A stretch of DNA of 64,000 bases from Rhizobium leguminosarum (GTDB taxonomy: Bacteria > Pseudomonadota > Alphaproteobacteria > Rhizobiales > Rhizobiaceae). Position 1 is the first letter of the stretch. The number at the start of each line of letters is the position of its first letter. The stretch lies in contig NZ_LWBS01000472.1 of assembly GCF_001652265.1 (NCBI RefSeq), positions 62,001-126,000 of the forward strand. Reading direction: 5' to 3'. The translations under genes and the position numbers were made by a program. The notes under the pieces are model-generated. The model was not told the DNA's origin and ran no database searches. It saw only the letters and a list, made by a program, of their open reading frames with translations. This document shows, piece after piece, positions 33,901-43,685 of the stretch.

Positions 33901-35025
33901 ATGCCACAGCATGTCAGCGGCAACAGTCTCAAGCGTCAGATCTTCTTCTGGCTGGCGGTGCTCGTCTTCTTCATCGTCTTTCTCTATGTCTTCAGCTCGA
34001 TCCTGCTGCCCTTCATCGCCGGCATGGCGATCGCCTATTTCCTCGATCCGGTGGCCGACCGGCTGGAGCGGCTGGGTCTGAGCCGCATGATGGCGACCAT
34101 CGGCATCCTCGTCGCCTTCGTCATCGTCTTCACGCTGGCGCTGATGATCCTCATTCCGGTGCTCATCAGCCAGTTCAACGATTTCGCTCAGCGTCTGCCG
34201 GGTTATATCAGCCAATTACAGCAGTTCATCACGCAGGCGCATAATTCGCTGCTGCCGGACTGGGTCGAGAACCAGATGGGCGCGATCAAGGACAATCTCT
34301 CCGGCATCCTGTCGGAGGGCATGGGCTTCCTGACCGGGCTTTTTGCGCAGATCTGGAATTCCGGCAAGGCGATCGTCGACGTCATATCGCTGCTCGTGGT
34401 CACCCCCGTCGTCGCCTTCTATATCCTGCTTGATTGGGATCGTATGGTTGCCAAGGTCGACCAATGGATCCCGCGCGATTATGTCGGCGATGTCCGCCAA
34501 ATCGCCAAGGAGATCGACCAGGCGATCGCCGGTTTCATCCGCGGCCAGGGCTCGCTGTGTCTCATCCTCGGCATCTATTATGCCGTCGGCCTTTCCCTCG
34601 TCGGGCTGAATTTCGGCCTGCTGATCGGCCTCTTCGCCGGGATGATCAGTTTCATTCCCTATGTCGGCTCGATGGTTGGCCTCGTGCTCGGCATCGGCGT
34701 GGCGCTTGTGCAGTTCTGGCCCGATTATGCCTGGATCGGCCTGGTGCTCCTCGTCTTTTTCAGCGGTCAATTCCTGGAAGGCAACATTCTGCAGCCGAAG
34801 CTCGTCGGCTCCAGCGTCGGCCTGCATCCGGTGTGGCTGATGTTTGCGCTTTTTGCCTTCGGCGCGCTCTTCGGTTTCGTCGGGCTTCTGGTTGCCGTGC
34901 CGGCTGCCGCTGCCGTCGGCGTCCTTGTTCGTTTCGCGCTTTCACGCTACCTTCAGAGCGATCTTTATTTTGGCGGGTCGCCCAGTGGCCACGCCCGGAA
35001 GACGAAATCTGTTCCCAATGAATGA
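33901..35025 (+). CDS. AI-2E family transporter (PerM/YdiK-like)
   Basis: A 374-residue inner membrane protein with about seven to eight hydrophobic segments. Two near the N-terminus (FFWLAVLVFFIVFLYVF and FIAGMAIAYFL) and the family core FFSGQFLEGNILQPKLVGSSVGLHP near residues 285-310 are clear. Members are annotated as AI-2 exporters or permeases, but several act as Na+/H+ antiporters, so the cargo is open. GGGGAAGCG precedes the ATG at 33901, and promoter placement agrees. It overlaps hdaA by eight bases, implying co-transcription with a replication regulator, as in other alphaproteobacteria. Confidence 0.87.
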   Translation: MPQHVSGNSLKRQIFFWLAVLVFFIVFLYVFSSILLPFIAGMAIAYFLDPVADRLERLGLSRMMATIGILVAFVIVFTLALMILIPVLISQFNDFAQRLPGYISQLQQFITQAHNSLLPDWVENQMGAIKDNLSGILSEGMGFLTGLFAQIWNSGKAIVDVISLLVVTPVVAFYILLDWDRMVAKVDQWIPRDYVGDVRQIAKEIDQAIAGFIRGQGSLCLILGIYYAVGLSLVGLNFGLLIGLFAGMISFIPYVGSMVGLVLGIGVALVQFWPDYAWIGLVLLVFFSGQFLEGNILQPKLVGSSVGLHPVWLMFALFAFGALFGFVGLLVAVPAAAAVGVLVRFALSRYLQSDLYFGGSPSGHARKTKSVPNE

Positions 35026-35731
35026 CGTGAAGAACGCTGATCCGAAGCGCAAGGCCGGAGAGCAGCTGCCGCTGGTCTTTTCGCACGATGCGGCAAGCGG
35101 GCGCGACGACCTCCTGATCTCGGAGCGTCTTGCCGCCGCCGTTTCGATCGTCGATGCCTGGCCGGCATGGCCATCGCCGGTCGTCGTGCTCGCCGGCCCC
35201 GTCGGCTCGGGAAAATCGCATCTCGCCCGCATCTGGCGGGAATTGAGCGGCGCCGTCGACATTCATCCCGAGCTTGGCTCGGATGCCGCGGTTGCAGCCG
35301 CCGCCGGCCCGGTGCTGTTCGAGGACGCCGACCGCCTCGGCTTCGACGACAACGCGCTCTTCCACGTCATCAACAGCGTGCGCGAAAACGGCACCAGCCT
35401 GTTGATGACCAGCCGCCTCTGGCCGATGTCGTGGCCGGTTTTGCTGCCCGATCTGCGCTCGCGCCTGAAAGCGGTAACCGTCGTCGAGATCGGCGAACCG
35501 GATGAGGCGCTGTTGTCGCAGGTGATCGTCAAGCTCTTCGCCGACCGGCAGCTTTATATAGATGACAAACTCGTGCTCTATATCGTGAACCGGATGGAGC
35601 GGTCGCTGAACGCGGCCCAGACGATCGTCGAGAGGCTTGACCGGCTGGCCCTGTCGCGGGGCACGAAAATCACCCGGTCTCTTGCTGCCGAAGTATTGAA
35701 TGAATTGGGAAATTCGGAACCAGCCGATTGA
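35018..35731 (+). CDS. hdaA: DnaA-inactivation regulator HdaA
   Basis: A 237-residue AAA+ protein that, bound to the sliding clamp, stimulates ATP hydrolysis by DnaA and prevents over-initiation. Residues 16-21 are QLPLVF, a clamp-binding motif. Walker A is GPVGSGKSH near 60-68 and the DnaA-like domain follows, with a short acidic Walker B (VLFEDAD) and a helical lid. It lacks the DnaA DNA-binding domain, as expected for Hda/HdaA. The start at 35018 lies inside the upstream permease gene. Earlier starts only read that gene in another frame. Confidence 0.92.
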   Translation: MNDVKNADPKRKAGEQLPLVFSHDAASGRDDLLISERLAAAVSIVDAWPAWPSPVVVLAGPVGSGKSHLARIWRELSGAVDIHPELGSDAAVAAAAGPVLFEDADRLGFDDNALFHVINSVRENGTSLLMTSRLWPMSWPVLLPDLRSRLKAVTVVEIGEPDEALLSQVIVKLFADRQLYIDDKLVLYIVNRMERSLNAAQTIVERLDRLALSRGTKITRSLAAEVLNELGNSEPAD

Positions 35732-35763
35732 CTGTCACAGTTCCGTCGTCAAACTGATATAAT
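35732..35763 (+). promoter_or_regulatory. ppk: Pho-box-like sequence and -10 element upstream of ppk
   Basis: CTGTCAC at 35732-35738, AGTT, then CCGTCGT at 35743-35749 match the CTGTCAT-N4-CTGTCAT PhoB site at 6/7 and 5/7. A perfect TATAAT follows at 35758-35763. It begins on the base after the hdaA stop, 66 bases before the ppk ATG. It predicts phosphate-starvation control of ppk-ppx. Confidence 0.6.
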
Positions 35764-35797
35764 TGCCTTTGGCGATTGAAAACGGGGTAAGCGGACA

Positions 35798-38002
35798 ATG
35801 GATAGCGCAGTCGCAGAACATCAGGAACTCACTCCGGAAATCAACGACAACACCCCCCCGCTGGAAGAACTGCTCAAGAGCCCCGAGCGCTTCATCAACC
35901 GAGAATTCTCCTGGCTGCAATTCAATCGCCGTGTCCTGGAAGAAACGTTGAACACCGAGCATCCGCTGCTCGAGCGCGTCCGTTTCCTGTCGATCTCGGC
36001 CGCCAACCTCGATGAATTCTTCATGGTGCGTGTCGCCGGCCTCGAGGGCCAGGTGCGCCAGAACATCGCCATCCGCAGCCCCGACGGCAAGACGCCAGCC
36101 GAGCAGCTCGATTCGATCCTGCAGGAGATCGACCACCTGCAGATGGAGCAGCAGGCCTCGCTCGCCGTGCTGCAGCAATATCTCGCCAAGGAAGACATCC
36201 TGATCGTGCGCCCCGGCGCCTTGAGCGATGCCGACCGCCAGTGGTTGGCCGCCGAATTCGAACAGGCGATCTTCCCTGTTTTGACGCCGCTATCGATCGA
36301 TCCGGCCCATCCGTTCCCCTTCATTCCGAATCTCGGCTTCTCGATCGGTCTGCAGCTCGTCAGCAAGAACGGTCGCGAACCGATGACGGCGCTGCTGCGC
36401 CTGCCGGTGGCGCTCGACCGCTTCGTCCGCCTGCCGGATGATGGAAACACCATCCGCTACATCACGCTGGAAGATGTCGCCAACATCTTCATCCATCGGC
36501 TCTACCCGGGTTACGAGGTGCAGGGCTCCGGTACGTTCCGCGTCATCCGCGACAGCGATATCGAAGTCGAGGAAGAGGCCGAGGATCTCGTCCGCTTCTT
36601 CGAAACGGCGCTGAAACGCCGCCGCCGCGGCAAGGTCATCCGTATCGAGACCGATTCGGAAATGCCGGCGTCGCTGCGCCAGTTCGTCGTCCAGGCGCTG
36701 AGCATCCCCGACAACCGCGTCGCCGTTCTGCCGGGTCTGCTGGCGCTGAACACGCTGTCGGAGATCACCAAGGCGCCGCGCGACGATCTGCGCTTTGCCC
36801 CCTACAATGCGCGATTTCCCGAGCGCGTCCGCGAACATGCCGGCGACTGCTTCGCAGCCATCCGCGAAAAGGACATGGTTGTCCATCACCCCTACGAATC
36901 TTTCGACGTGGTGGTCCAGTTTCTTCTCCAGGCTGCGCGCGATCCTGATGTCCTGGCGATAAAGCAGACACTTTACCGCACCTCCAATGATAGCCCGATC
37001 GTTCGCGCGCTGATCGATGCCGCCGAAGCCGGCAAGTCGGTGACGGCGCTGGTCGAGCTCAAGGCCCGCTTCGACGAAGAGGCAAACATCCGTTGGGCGC
37101 GCGACCTCGAACGTGCCGGCGTCCAGGTCGTCTTCGGCTTCATCGAGCTCAAGACCCACGCCAAGATGTCGCTGGTCGTCCGTCGCGAGGATGGCAAACT
37201 GCGCACCTATTGCCATCTTGGCACCGGCAACTATCACCCGATCACCGCGAAGATCTATACCGATCTCTCCTACTTCACCTGCAATCCCGTCATCGCCCAC
37301 GACATGGCGAACATCTTCAACTTCATCACCGGCTACGGCGAGCCGGAACAGGGTATGCAACTCGCGATCTCGCCCTATACGATGCGCTCGCGCATCCTGC
37401 GTCACATCGAGGAGGAGGTCCAGCATGCCAGGAACGGCACGCCGGCGGCGATCTGGATGAAGATGAATTCGCTTGTCGATCCTGACATCATCGACGCGCT
37501 CTATCGCGCCAGCCATGCTGGCGTCGAAATCGATCTCGTCGTGCGCGGTATCTGCTGCCTGCGTCCGCAGGTGCCCGGCCTTTCGGAAAAGATCCGCGTC
37601 AAGTCGATCGTCGGCCGCTTCCTCGAGCACAGCCGCATCTTCTGCTTCGGCAACGGCCACGGCCTGCCGTCCGACAAGGCGCTGGTTTACATCGGCTCGG
37701 CCGACATGATGCCGAGAAACCTCGATCGCCGTGTCGAAACCATGGTTCCATTGACGAATCCAACCGTCCACGAGCAGGTCTTGTCACAGATTATGCTCGG
37801 CAACGTGATTGACAATCAACAAAGCTACGAGATATTGCCCGACGGTACGTCGCGACGCATGGAAGTGCGCAGGGGCGAAGAACCGTTCAATGCGCAGCAA
37901 TATTTCATGACCAATCCGAGCCTGTCAGGCCGTGGTGAAGCTCTGAAGTCCAGTGCGCCGAAGCTGATCGCCGGCCTGCTCGAAGGCCGCAACAACAAGT
38001 AA
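35798..38002 (+). CDS. ppk: polyphosphate kinase
   Basis: Reversibly polymerises the gamma-phosphate of ATP into inorganic polyphosphate. The 734-residue protein has all four domains: N-terminal ([17 protein letters not shown]), head, and two PLD-like C-terminal domains. The autophosphorylated His lies in the first PLD domain ([17 protein letters not shown], around residue 455), and the second His near 608 ([13 protein letters not shown]). Length and motifs match Ppk1. It precedes ppx by 12 bases, so synthesis and breakdown enzymes are co-transcribed. A Pho-box-like promoter lies immediately upstream. Confidence 0.97.
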   Translation: MDSAVAEHQELTPEINDNTPPLEELLKSPERFINREFSWLQFNRRVLEETLNTEHPLLERVRFLSISAANLDEFFMVRVAGLEGQVRQNIAIRSPDGKTPAEQLDSILQEIDHLQMEQQASLAVLQQYLAKEDILIVRPGALSDADRQWLAAEFEQAIFPVLTPLSIDPAHPFPFIPNLGFSIGLQLVSKNGREPMTALLRLPVALDRFVRLPDDGNTIRYITLEDVANIFIHRLYPGYEVQGSGTFRVIRDSDIEVEEEAEDLVRFFETALKRRRRGKVIRIETDSEMPASLRQFVVQALSIPDNRVAVLPGLLALNTLSEITKAPRDDLRFAPYNARFPERVREHAGDCFAAIREKDMVVHHPYESFDVVVQFLLQAARDPDVLAIKQTLYRTSNDSPIVRALIDAAEAGKSVTALVELKARFDEEANIRWARDLERAGVQVVFGFIELKTHAKMSLVVRREDGKLRTYCHLGTGNYHPITAKIYTDLSYFTCNPVIAHDMANIFNFITGYGEPEQGMQLAISPYTMRSRILRHIEEEVQHARNGTPAAIWMKMNSLVDPDIIDALYRASHAGVEIDLVVRGICCLRPQVPGLSEKIRVKSIVGRFLEHSRIFCFGNGHGLPSDKALVYIGSADMMPRNLDRRVETMVPLTNPTVHEQVLSQIMLGNVIDNQQSYEILPDGTSRRMEVRRGEEPFNAQQYFMTNPSLSGRGEALKSSAPKLIAGLLEGRNNK

Positions 38003-38014
38003 AACTGGACCTAA

Positions 38015-39535
38015 ATGGTTGAATCTGAAGCCCAGGGGCGCCTTCCGGGGATCGCCCCGGTCTCCGTCGTCGATATTGGATCGAATTCCATTCGTCTTGT
38101 CGTCTACGAAGGCATGTCCCGTTCGCCAACCGTCCTCTTCAACGAAAAGGTCCTCTGCGGCCTCGGCAAAGGCGTCGCCCTTACCGGCAAGATGGACGAA
38201 GACAGTGTCAGCCGGGCTCTGGCGGCGCTGCACCGTTTCAAGGCTCTGTCAGATCAGGCCCGCGCTGCCACCATGTATGTGCTGGCGACGGCGGCCGCGC
38301 GCGAGGCGAGCAACGGTCCTGATTTCATCCATCAGGCGGAAACCATCCTTAACCGCAAGGTCCGCGTGCTCTCGGGCGAGGAGGAGGCAAAATTCGCCTC
38401 GCTCGGCATCATCAGCGGTTTCTATAATCCTGACGGCATTGCCGGCGATCTCGGCGGCGGCTCGCTGGAGCTGATCGATATCAAGGGCAAAGAGGTCGGC
38501 AAGGGCATCACGCTGCCGCTCGGCGGCCTGCGCCTGTCGGAATATGCCGGCGGCTCGCTCTCCAAGGCTCAGACCTTTGCCCGCAAGCAGTTGAAGACGG
38601 CAAAACTGTTGTCGAAAGGCGAGGGGCGCACCTTCTACGCCGTCGGCGGCACCTGGCGAAACATCGCCAAGCTGCACATGGAAATCACCCATTATCCGCT
38701 GCACATGATGCAGGGCTATGAGGTGTCGCTCGAAGGAATGATGCAGTTCCTCGACCAGGTGGTGACCGCGTGCGACTCCAGGGAGCCGGCACTGCAGGCC
38801 GTTTCCAAGCACCGCCGTTCGCTGCTACCTTTCGGCGCCGTCGCCATGAAAGAAGTGCTGAGTGCGATGAAGCCGTCGCTGATTTCCTTCTCGGCGCAGG
38901 GTGTGCGCGAGGGATATCTCTATTCGCTGCTGTCGGAGGCTGAGCGCCGCCTGGATCCGCTGCTTGCCGCCGCCGGAGAACTGGCGATCCTGCGTGCCCG
39001 TTCGCCGGAGCATGCCCGCGAGCTGGCAGAATGGACCGGCCGCATGATGCCCCTCTTCGGCATCCAGGAAACCGAAGAGGAAAGCCGCTACCGTCAGGCT
39101 GCCTGTCTGCTTGCCGATATCAGCTGGCGCGCTCATCCTGACTATCGCGGCCTGCAGGCGTTGAACGTCATCGCCCACTCTTCCTTCGTCGGCATCAGTC
39201 ATCCCGGCCGCGCCTTCATCGCGCTTTCCAACTATTACCGTTTCGAAGGACTGCATGACGACGGCGCCACCGGCCCGCTGGCGCAGATCGCCACGCCGCA
39301 GCTCATCGAGCGCGCCAAGCTGCTCGGCGGTATGCTGCGCGTCGTCTACCTTTTCTCGGCCTCGATGCCCGGCATCGTCAAGAACCTGACCTTCCGCAAA
39401 TCCTCGAGCCCGGACCTTGACCTCGAATTCGTCGTGCCTCCCGAGTATCGCGACTTCGCCGGCGAACGCCTGGACGGCCGCCTCCAGCAGCTGTCGAGGC
39501 TGACGAACAAGCGGTTGGCGTTTCGATTCGAGTAG
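38015..39535 (+). CDS. ppx: exopolyphosphatase, Ppx/GppA family
   Basis: Hydrolyses terminal phosphates of polyphosphate, or the pentaphosphate of pppGpp. The 506-residue protein has the ASKHA fold with phosphate loops VVDIGSNSIRLVVYE near 17-31 and GDLGGGSLELIDI near 145-157. A C-terminal HD-like helical domain (ALNVIAHSSFVGISHPGRAF) follows. Position directly after ppk supports exopolyphosphatase. GppA activity cannot be excluded. The downstream gap holds a family C element. Confidence 0.93.
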   Translation: MVESEAQGRLPGIAPVSVVDIGSNSIRLVVYEGMSRSPTVLFNEKVLCGLGKGVALTGKMDEDSVSRALAALHRFKALSDQARAATMYVLATAAAREASNGPDFIHQAETILNRKVRVLSGEEEAKFASLGIISGFYNPDGIAGDLGGGSLELIDIKGKEVGKGITLPLGGLRLSEYAGGSLSKAQTFARKQLKTAKLLSKGEGRTFYAVGGTWRNIAKLHMEITHYPLHMMQGYEVSLEGMMQFLDQVVTACDSREPALQAVSKHRRSLLPFGAVAMKEVLSAMKPSLISFSAQGVREGYLYSLLSEAERRLDPLLAAAGELAILRARSPEHARELAEWTGRMMPLFGIQETEEESRYRQAACLLADISWRAHPDYRGLQALNVIAHSSFVGISHPGRAFIALSNYYRFEGLHDDGATGPLAQIATPQLIERAKLLGGMLRVVYLFSASMPGIVKNLTFRKSSSPDLDLEFVVPPEYRDFAGERLDGRLQQLSRLTNKRLAFRFE

Positions 39536-39565
39536 GTTTGATTTGCGGCCGTTTTGCCGTATCAG

Positions 39566-39737
39566 CCCCCCTCTGCCCTGCCGGGCATCTCCCCCACAGG
39601 TGGGGAGATTGGCTGGGCGCAACGGCCTCCCCAAACAATCAGCGATTCAGCTCGGCTTGACGTTCAAGATGCGGGAAGGTCATGCCACTTGTGATCTCCC
39701 CACCTGTGGGGGAGATGCCCGGCAGGGCAGAGGGGGG
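39566..39737 (-). repeat. 172-bp element with 44-bp perfect terminal inverted repeats, family C copy 2
   Basis: Arms at 39566-39609 and 39694-39737 are identical to those of the copy at 20169-20340. The interior is reversed relative to that copy; its ends (CACAAGTGGC and GCGCCCAGCCA) and a middle GATTGTTTG are shared while the rest has diverged. It lies between ppx and the convergent phytase-like gene. Confidence 0.9.
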
Positions 39738-39826
39738 CACACACGGCATGCCGCCAAATATCCAACTGCCATAAACAAAAGGGCGGCACCTGCGCACCGC
39801 CCTCTCTATCTCACATCACACTCGAA

Positions 39827-41185
39827 TTACTTCGCGTTCAGGAACTCGCCGACTTCGAGCAGGCTGAACTCGTTATTGTCAGCCTTGTCGACGGCGCGGC
39901 CGGCCGAGAAGGGCAGGTTGTTGTCGTTGCCGATGATGATGTGCGTGGCGTCGACGCGGTCGACGTTTTCGATCGTCACGAACGGCATGTCGTAGACGCC
40001 GTCCTTGCTGCCGGCCTTCTTCTTGTTGTCGGGGTCCTGGATGTTCAGCAGGTCGATATAGCCGATCTTGCGAACAGCCTTGCCGACATTGGCGTCGTTG
40101 AACTCGATCTTGTAGACGCGCTTCAGCACGGCCGGAGCTTCGAAGCAATCCGGCTTCGGCTGCTTAGGGTCGGCGCAGGCCTTGTCCGCAATGCCGGCAC
40201 CGTTGTCGCGCTCGATGACGAGAGCGGTCGTGTCGTCGAGCATGTTGAAATCGCCGATCGAGACACCCTTGTCCTCGAACGGATAGAGCCAGCTGCGGCC
40301 GGTCCACTTTTTCGAAGCGACATCGAACTCGATGACGCGGATGGCGGTGTGGCCGTCGATGGTTTCCACCGTGCCGTCATCCTTGTAGATGGCGCCTTCG
40401 AGCAGGCCGTAGAGCTTGGCGCCGTCCTTCGACATGGCGAGGCCTTCGAAGCCGCCGGAGCGCTTCAGATTGAAGACCGGCATCTTTGCGGCCGGGTTTG
40501 ATGGAACCGAGAGAAGCGGATTGTCGGGCGAAAGCACCGGCTTGCCGTCGAGCGTCGTCGGAATGACGTCGGTGAGGCGGCCTGATGTGTCGAACTTCAG
40601 GATGTAGGGACCGAATTCGTCCCCGAGCCAGAAGCCGTCGGCAACCGGCTGGATCGATTCGATGTCGAAGTCGGCGCCGGTAAGATAACGCGTGTCGCTG
40701 CCTTCAAGCACGATCGGGAACGGGGCGATCTTGTTGGGGTCGGAAAGGAAGAGGTTCTTGACGACCTCAGCCTTGTTGCCGGCCCAGTCGAACTTCATCT
40801 GGTGCAGGAAGAGCATGGAATCCGACGAGTTGAACTTCGAGCCGAAGCCGTTGTCGGAGAGTGTCCAGAAGGTGCCGTCGGCCATCGTCTTGACGCCCGA
40901 GAAACCCTGGATCGGCTGGCCGTCGAAGGGAAGCTTCAGATCGGTGATGCGGGCGCCGTCCTTACCGGGAACGGTGCCGAGCGCTTCGGTGCGCTTGCGG
41001 TCCGGCGTGGTAAACTTGCCGGAATGCTTGAGGAATTCGGGGGCATCGGCCGGTGCCGGAACCATGGTGTTGGCGGGCAGGATCGCCTGGCCGGCGAGCT
41101 TGGCCGGGAACTGCTGCTGGTCGGCCGAAGCGGAGCCTGCGACCAGGATGAAAAGCGATACGGAAGCAAAAAGGGCGTTCTTCAT
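39827..41185 (-). CDS. secreted esterase-like phytase-domain protein
   Basis: A 452-residue exported protein with a signal peptide (about 1-21, ending GSASA) and a beta-propeller domain of the esterase-like-activity-of-phytase family. Blade-like repeats such as PIQGFSGVKTMADGTFWTLSDNGFGSK, ADGFWLGDEFGPYILKFD and GGFEGLAMSKDGAKLYGLLEG are seen. Reported members act on phosphate esters or other esters in the periplasm. A weak Pho-box-like sequence lies upstream. Function is an inference from fold and context; it could equally be a general calcium-dependent esterase. It converges with ppx across a family C element. Confidence 0.8.
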   Translation of the reverse strand: MKNALFASVSLFILVAGSASADQQQFPAKLAGQAILPANTMVPAPADAPEFLKHSGKFTTPDRKRTEALGTVPGKDGARITDLKLPFDGQPIQGFSGVKTMADGTFWTLSDNGFGSKFNSSDSMLFLHQMKFDWAGNKAEVVKNLFLSDPNKIAPFPIVLEGSDTRYLTGADFDIESIQPVADGFWLGDEFGPYILKFDTSGRLTDVIPTTLDGKPVLSPDNPLLSVPSNPAAKMPVFNLKRSGGFEGLAMSKDGAKLYGLLEGAIYKDDGTVETIDGHTAIRVIEFDVASKKWTGRSWLYPFEDKGVSIGDFNMLDDTTALVIERDNGAGIADKACADPKQPKPDCFEAPAVLKRVYKIEFNDANVGKAVRKIGYIDLLNIQDPDNKKKAGSKDGVYDMPFVTIENVDRVDATHIIIGNDNNLPFSAGRAVDKADNNEFSLLEVGEFLNAK

Positions 41186-41235
41186 AATATCCCCGTGGAA
41201 CGGATTGCAAAGGCCTTCCGCTTAGCAGGGCTTCC

Positions 41236-41253
41236 GTGTCAGCGAATTGACGG
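41236..41253 (-). promoter_or_regulatory. weak Pho-box-like sequence upstream of the phytase-like gene
   Basis: Read on the minus strand: CCGTCAA, TTCG, CTGACAC, matching the PhoB pair at 5/7 and 5/7. It lies about 50-70 bases before the gene start. No good -10 is seen, so chance is possible. Confidence 0.3.
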
Positions 41254-41290
41254 TTGGGTGAAGCTTTGGTGACGTGACGTCAGACCGTGC

Positions 41291-42412
41291 TCAGCCGTGC
41301 AGAATGGCCGCCGGCGTGTTCAGCACGGTGACCGCGCGCGAGGTAAGCGCCATGACGCCGAGCGCCTGGCCGCGCCCCTTCACCGCATGGGTGCCGAGAT
41401 CCTCGCAGGATATGTCGTCGGGAAAATTCATGCGCCGGGCAAGCTCGCTGGAGATCAGAACCGATCGGTTCAGACTGCGGCAGAGCGTCTCCAGCCGGGC
41501 GGTGGTGTTCACCGTATCGCCGAAATAGCTGATCTTGTGATGGTCGACGCCGATTTCGGCGGTGATGATCTCGCCGCCGTGAAGGGCGGCGCGGAGCTTT
41601 GGCACCTGCCCGTAATTTTTCCGCCAGCCGGCGGCATTGGCGTCGATGTCGGCAAGGATATCGAATATGCAGCGCACACAGCGTGCATCCTTGACGCCGC
41701 GGGCAAGCGACCAGGTGATGATCGCCGCATCGCCGACATAGTCGTTGATCATGCCCTTGTGGCGCCTGACGGGCTCGGCGAAGGTCGCAAACAGCGAGCT
41801 CAGCAGCTGTTGCGCCCTGAGGTCGCCATGCTTCTCGGCAAAAGCCGTCGAATCGACGAGGTCGATGAACAGGAAGACGCGTTCTTCCTTGACCGGATTG
41901 CGGTAGCGGCTGATGAGCATGCTGAGGAAGACTTCACGACCAAGCAGTTCTCGCACGCGCAAGACGAAGATCAGCATCGTGCAGACCGCAAGCGCATACA
42001 GGAAGACTTCGAACGGCATGACGACGAGGTCGAAGAGCGACGCCGGCTTCAGCATGCCGACCGCCCAGAGCAGCAGGCCGGCGCAGGCAAAGCCGATGCT
42101 CATCAGGATCTCATAGATCACCAGTTCGGTGATGATGAAGGCGAAGGTCGGCAGCTTCTGGATGCGTCTATAAAGCGTTCGAAACAGCACCTTGCGCTCG
42201 AAGGCGAGGATCGGCATGCCGATGAAGAGTGCGAAGATTGCCCCGATAACCGGCGTCTGATTGGAGTAGAACATCATATCATAGATGACGCCGCTGACCG
42301 CGAGGACGATCACGATCAGGATCCAATTCTGTGTCGGAGATATTTCCCGCATGCCGCCTCTGCGCCGTGATGTTTCTTCCCACCATTGTTTCAGGCCGGA
42401 AAAAACCGTCAA
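41291..42412 (-). CDS. membrane-bound class III nucleotide cyclase
   Basis: A 373-residue protein with four hydrophobic segments in the first 150 residues and a class III catalytic domain after residue 178. Metal-binding Asp184 (LFIDLVDST) and Asp228 (DYVGDAA), and transition-state Asn302 and Arg306 (DTVNTTARLE), are all present, so it should be active as a homodimer. The purine-selecting positions are unusual: Asp224 replaces the usual Lys, and Ser295 lies where Asp or Thr is normal, so ATP versus GTP preference is uncertain. It is probably monocistronic, followed by an 105-base gap. Confidence 0.87.
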   Translation of the reverse strand: MTVFSGLKQWWEETSRRRGGMREISPTQNWILIVIVLAVSGVIYDMMFYSNQTPVIGAIFALFIGMPILAFERKVLFRTLYRRIQKLPTFAFIITELVIYEILMSIGFACAGLLLWAVGMLKPASLFDLVVMPFEVFLYALAVCTMLIFVLRVRELLGREVFLSMLISRYRNPVKEERVFLFIDLVDSTAFAEKHGDLRAQQLLSSLFATFAEPVRRHKGMINDYVGDAAIITWSLARGVKDARCVRCIFDILADIDANAAGWRKNYGQVPKLRAALHGGEIITAEIGVDHHKISYFGDTVNTTARLETLCRSLNRSVLISSELARRMNFPDDISCEDLGTHAVKGRGQALGVMALTSRAVTVLNTPAAILHG

Positions 42413-42426
42413 GCGAATTCGAAACT

Positions 42427-42534
42427 ACTGCGTCCTTAGCGTGTCTTTTCGAGAGCCGCTAAAGGACGCCGTAGCACTTTGAATTGCCGCACAATTTTAT
42501 CCTCAAATCGATTCCGATTTAAGGAATTCTGCAG
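42427..42534 (+). repeat. intergenic repeat, family B copy 4 (full length, degenerate core stem)
   Basis: It retains GGACGCCGTAGCACTTTGAATTGC and the AT-rich 3' half (ATCGATTCCGATTTAAGGAATTCTGCAG), but the core stem GCGTGTCTTTTCGAGAGCCGC no longer pairs well. It sits between the rnd stop and the upstream cyclase gene. Confidence 0.75.
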
Positions 42535-42539
42535 CGGTC

Positions 42540-43685
42540 TCAGAGGCTGACGGTCTCGACCTTCCGGTCGACGAAGCGCAGGCCGATCGCGCCCTGGATC
42601 AGCTGCAGTGCCGGCTCGCCGAAAAGATCGCGCCGCCAGCCGTGCAGGGCAGCGACTTCGGCCTTCTCGCCCTCGGCGGCGATCTTGTCGAGATCCTCGC
42701 TGTTGGCAATCACCTTCGGCGCCACGCCGTGTTTTTCCGAAATCAGCTTCAGCAGTACCTTCAATAATTCGACGGCAGCAGCGGCCCCTTCGGGCGCCTG
42801 CGCCTGGCGTGGCACATGCGGCATATCGGCCTTCGGAAGAGCAAGAGCGGTGTTGACGGCCTCGATGACCGCGGCGCCAGAGACCGAGCGCTCCCAGCCT
42901 TTCGGAATGGTGCGCAGCCGGCCGAGCGCCTCGGTATCCTTGGGCTGCTGCTGGGCGATCTCGTAGATCGCATCGTCCTTCAGCACCCGCGAACGCGGCA
43001 CGTTGCGGGCCCGCGCCTCGCGTTCGCGCCAGGCGGCGACATATTTCAGGATCGCCAGCTCCTGCGGCTTGCGCAGGCGCATCTTCAGCCGCTGCCAGGC
43101 ATCGTCGGGATGCATGTCGTAGGTTTCGCGCGACTCGAGAATATCCATTTCCTCGGAGAGCCATGAGGTGCGGCCTTCGCGATCAAGTTCCGCCTTCAGC
43201 GACAGGTAGACGTCGCGCAGGTGGGTGACGTCGGCCAGCGCATAATCCAGCTGCTTCTCAGACAGCGGCCGGCGGCTCCAGTCGGTGAAGCGCGACGACT
43301 TGTCGATATGCACGTTCTTGATGCGGCTGACCAACTGGTCATAGGAGACGCTGTCGCCGAAGCCGCAAACCATGGCGGCGACCTGCGTGTCGAAGATGGG
43401 ATGCGGTATGAGATTGCCGCGATTGAAGATGATTTCGATGTCCTGGCGCGCCGCATGAAAGACCTTCAGCACCTTCGTATCGGCCATCAGCTCGAAGAAG
43501 GGGGCGAGATCGATTCCCTTGGCCAGCGGATCGACGAGAACTTCCGTCGTCGGGCTTGCCATCTGGATCAGGCAGAGCTCCGGCCAGAAGGTCGTTTCGC
43601 GCAGGAATTCGGTGTCGATGGTAATGAAGTCGGACTTGGCCAGCTCTTTGCAGGCGGCCGCCAAATCGGCGGTGGTTTCGATCAT
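42540..43685 (-). CDS. rnd: ribonuclease D
   Basis: A 381-residue 3'-5' exoribonuclease for tRNA maturation. The DEDDy exonuclease motifs are seen: DTEFLRE near 22-28, HAARQDIEI near 78-86, and YALADVTHLRDVY near 149-161. An HRDC domain follows (KYVAAWREREARARNVPRSRVLKDDAIYEIA near 212-243). Length matches the family. A family B repeat begins six bases after the stop. Confidence 0.95.
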   Translation of the reverse strand: MIETTADLAAACKELAKSDFITIDTEFLRETTFWPELCLIQMASPTTEVLVDPLAKGIDLAPFFELMADTKVLKVFHAARQDIEIIFNRGNLIPHPIFDTQVAAMVCGFGDSVSYDQLVSRIKNVHIDKSSRFTDWSRRPLSEKQLDYALADVTHLRDVYLSLKAELDREGRTSWLSEEMDILESRETYDMHPDDAWQRLKMRLRKPQELAILKYVAAWREREARARNVPRSRVLKDDAIYEIAQQQPKDTEALGRLRTIPKGWERSVSGAAVIEAVNTALALPKADMPHVPRQAQAPEGAAAAVELLKVLLKLISEKHGVAPKVIANSEDLDKIAAEGEKAEVAALHGWRRDLFGEPALQLIQGAIGLRFVDRKVETVSL

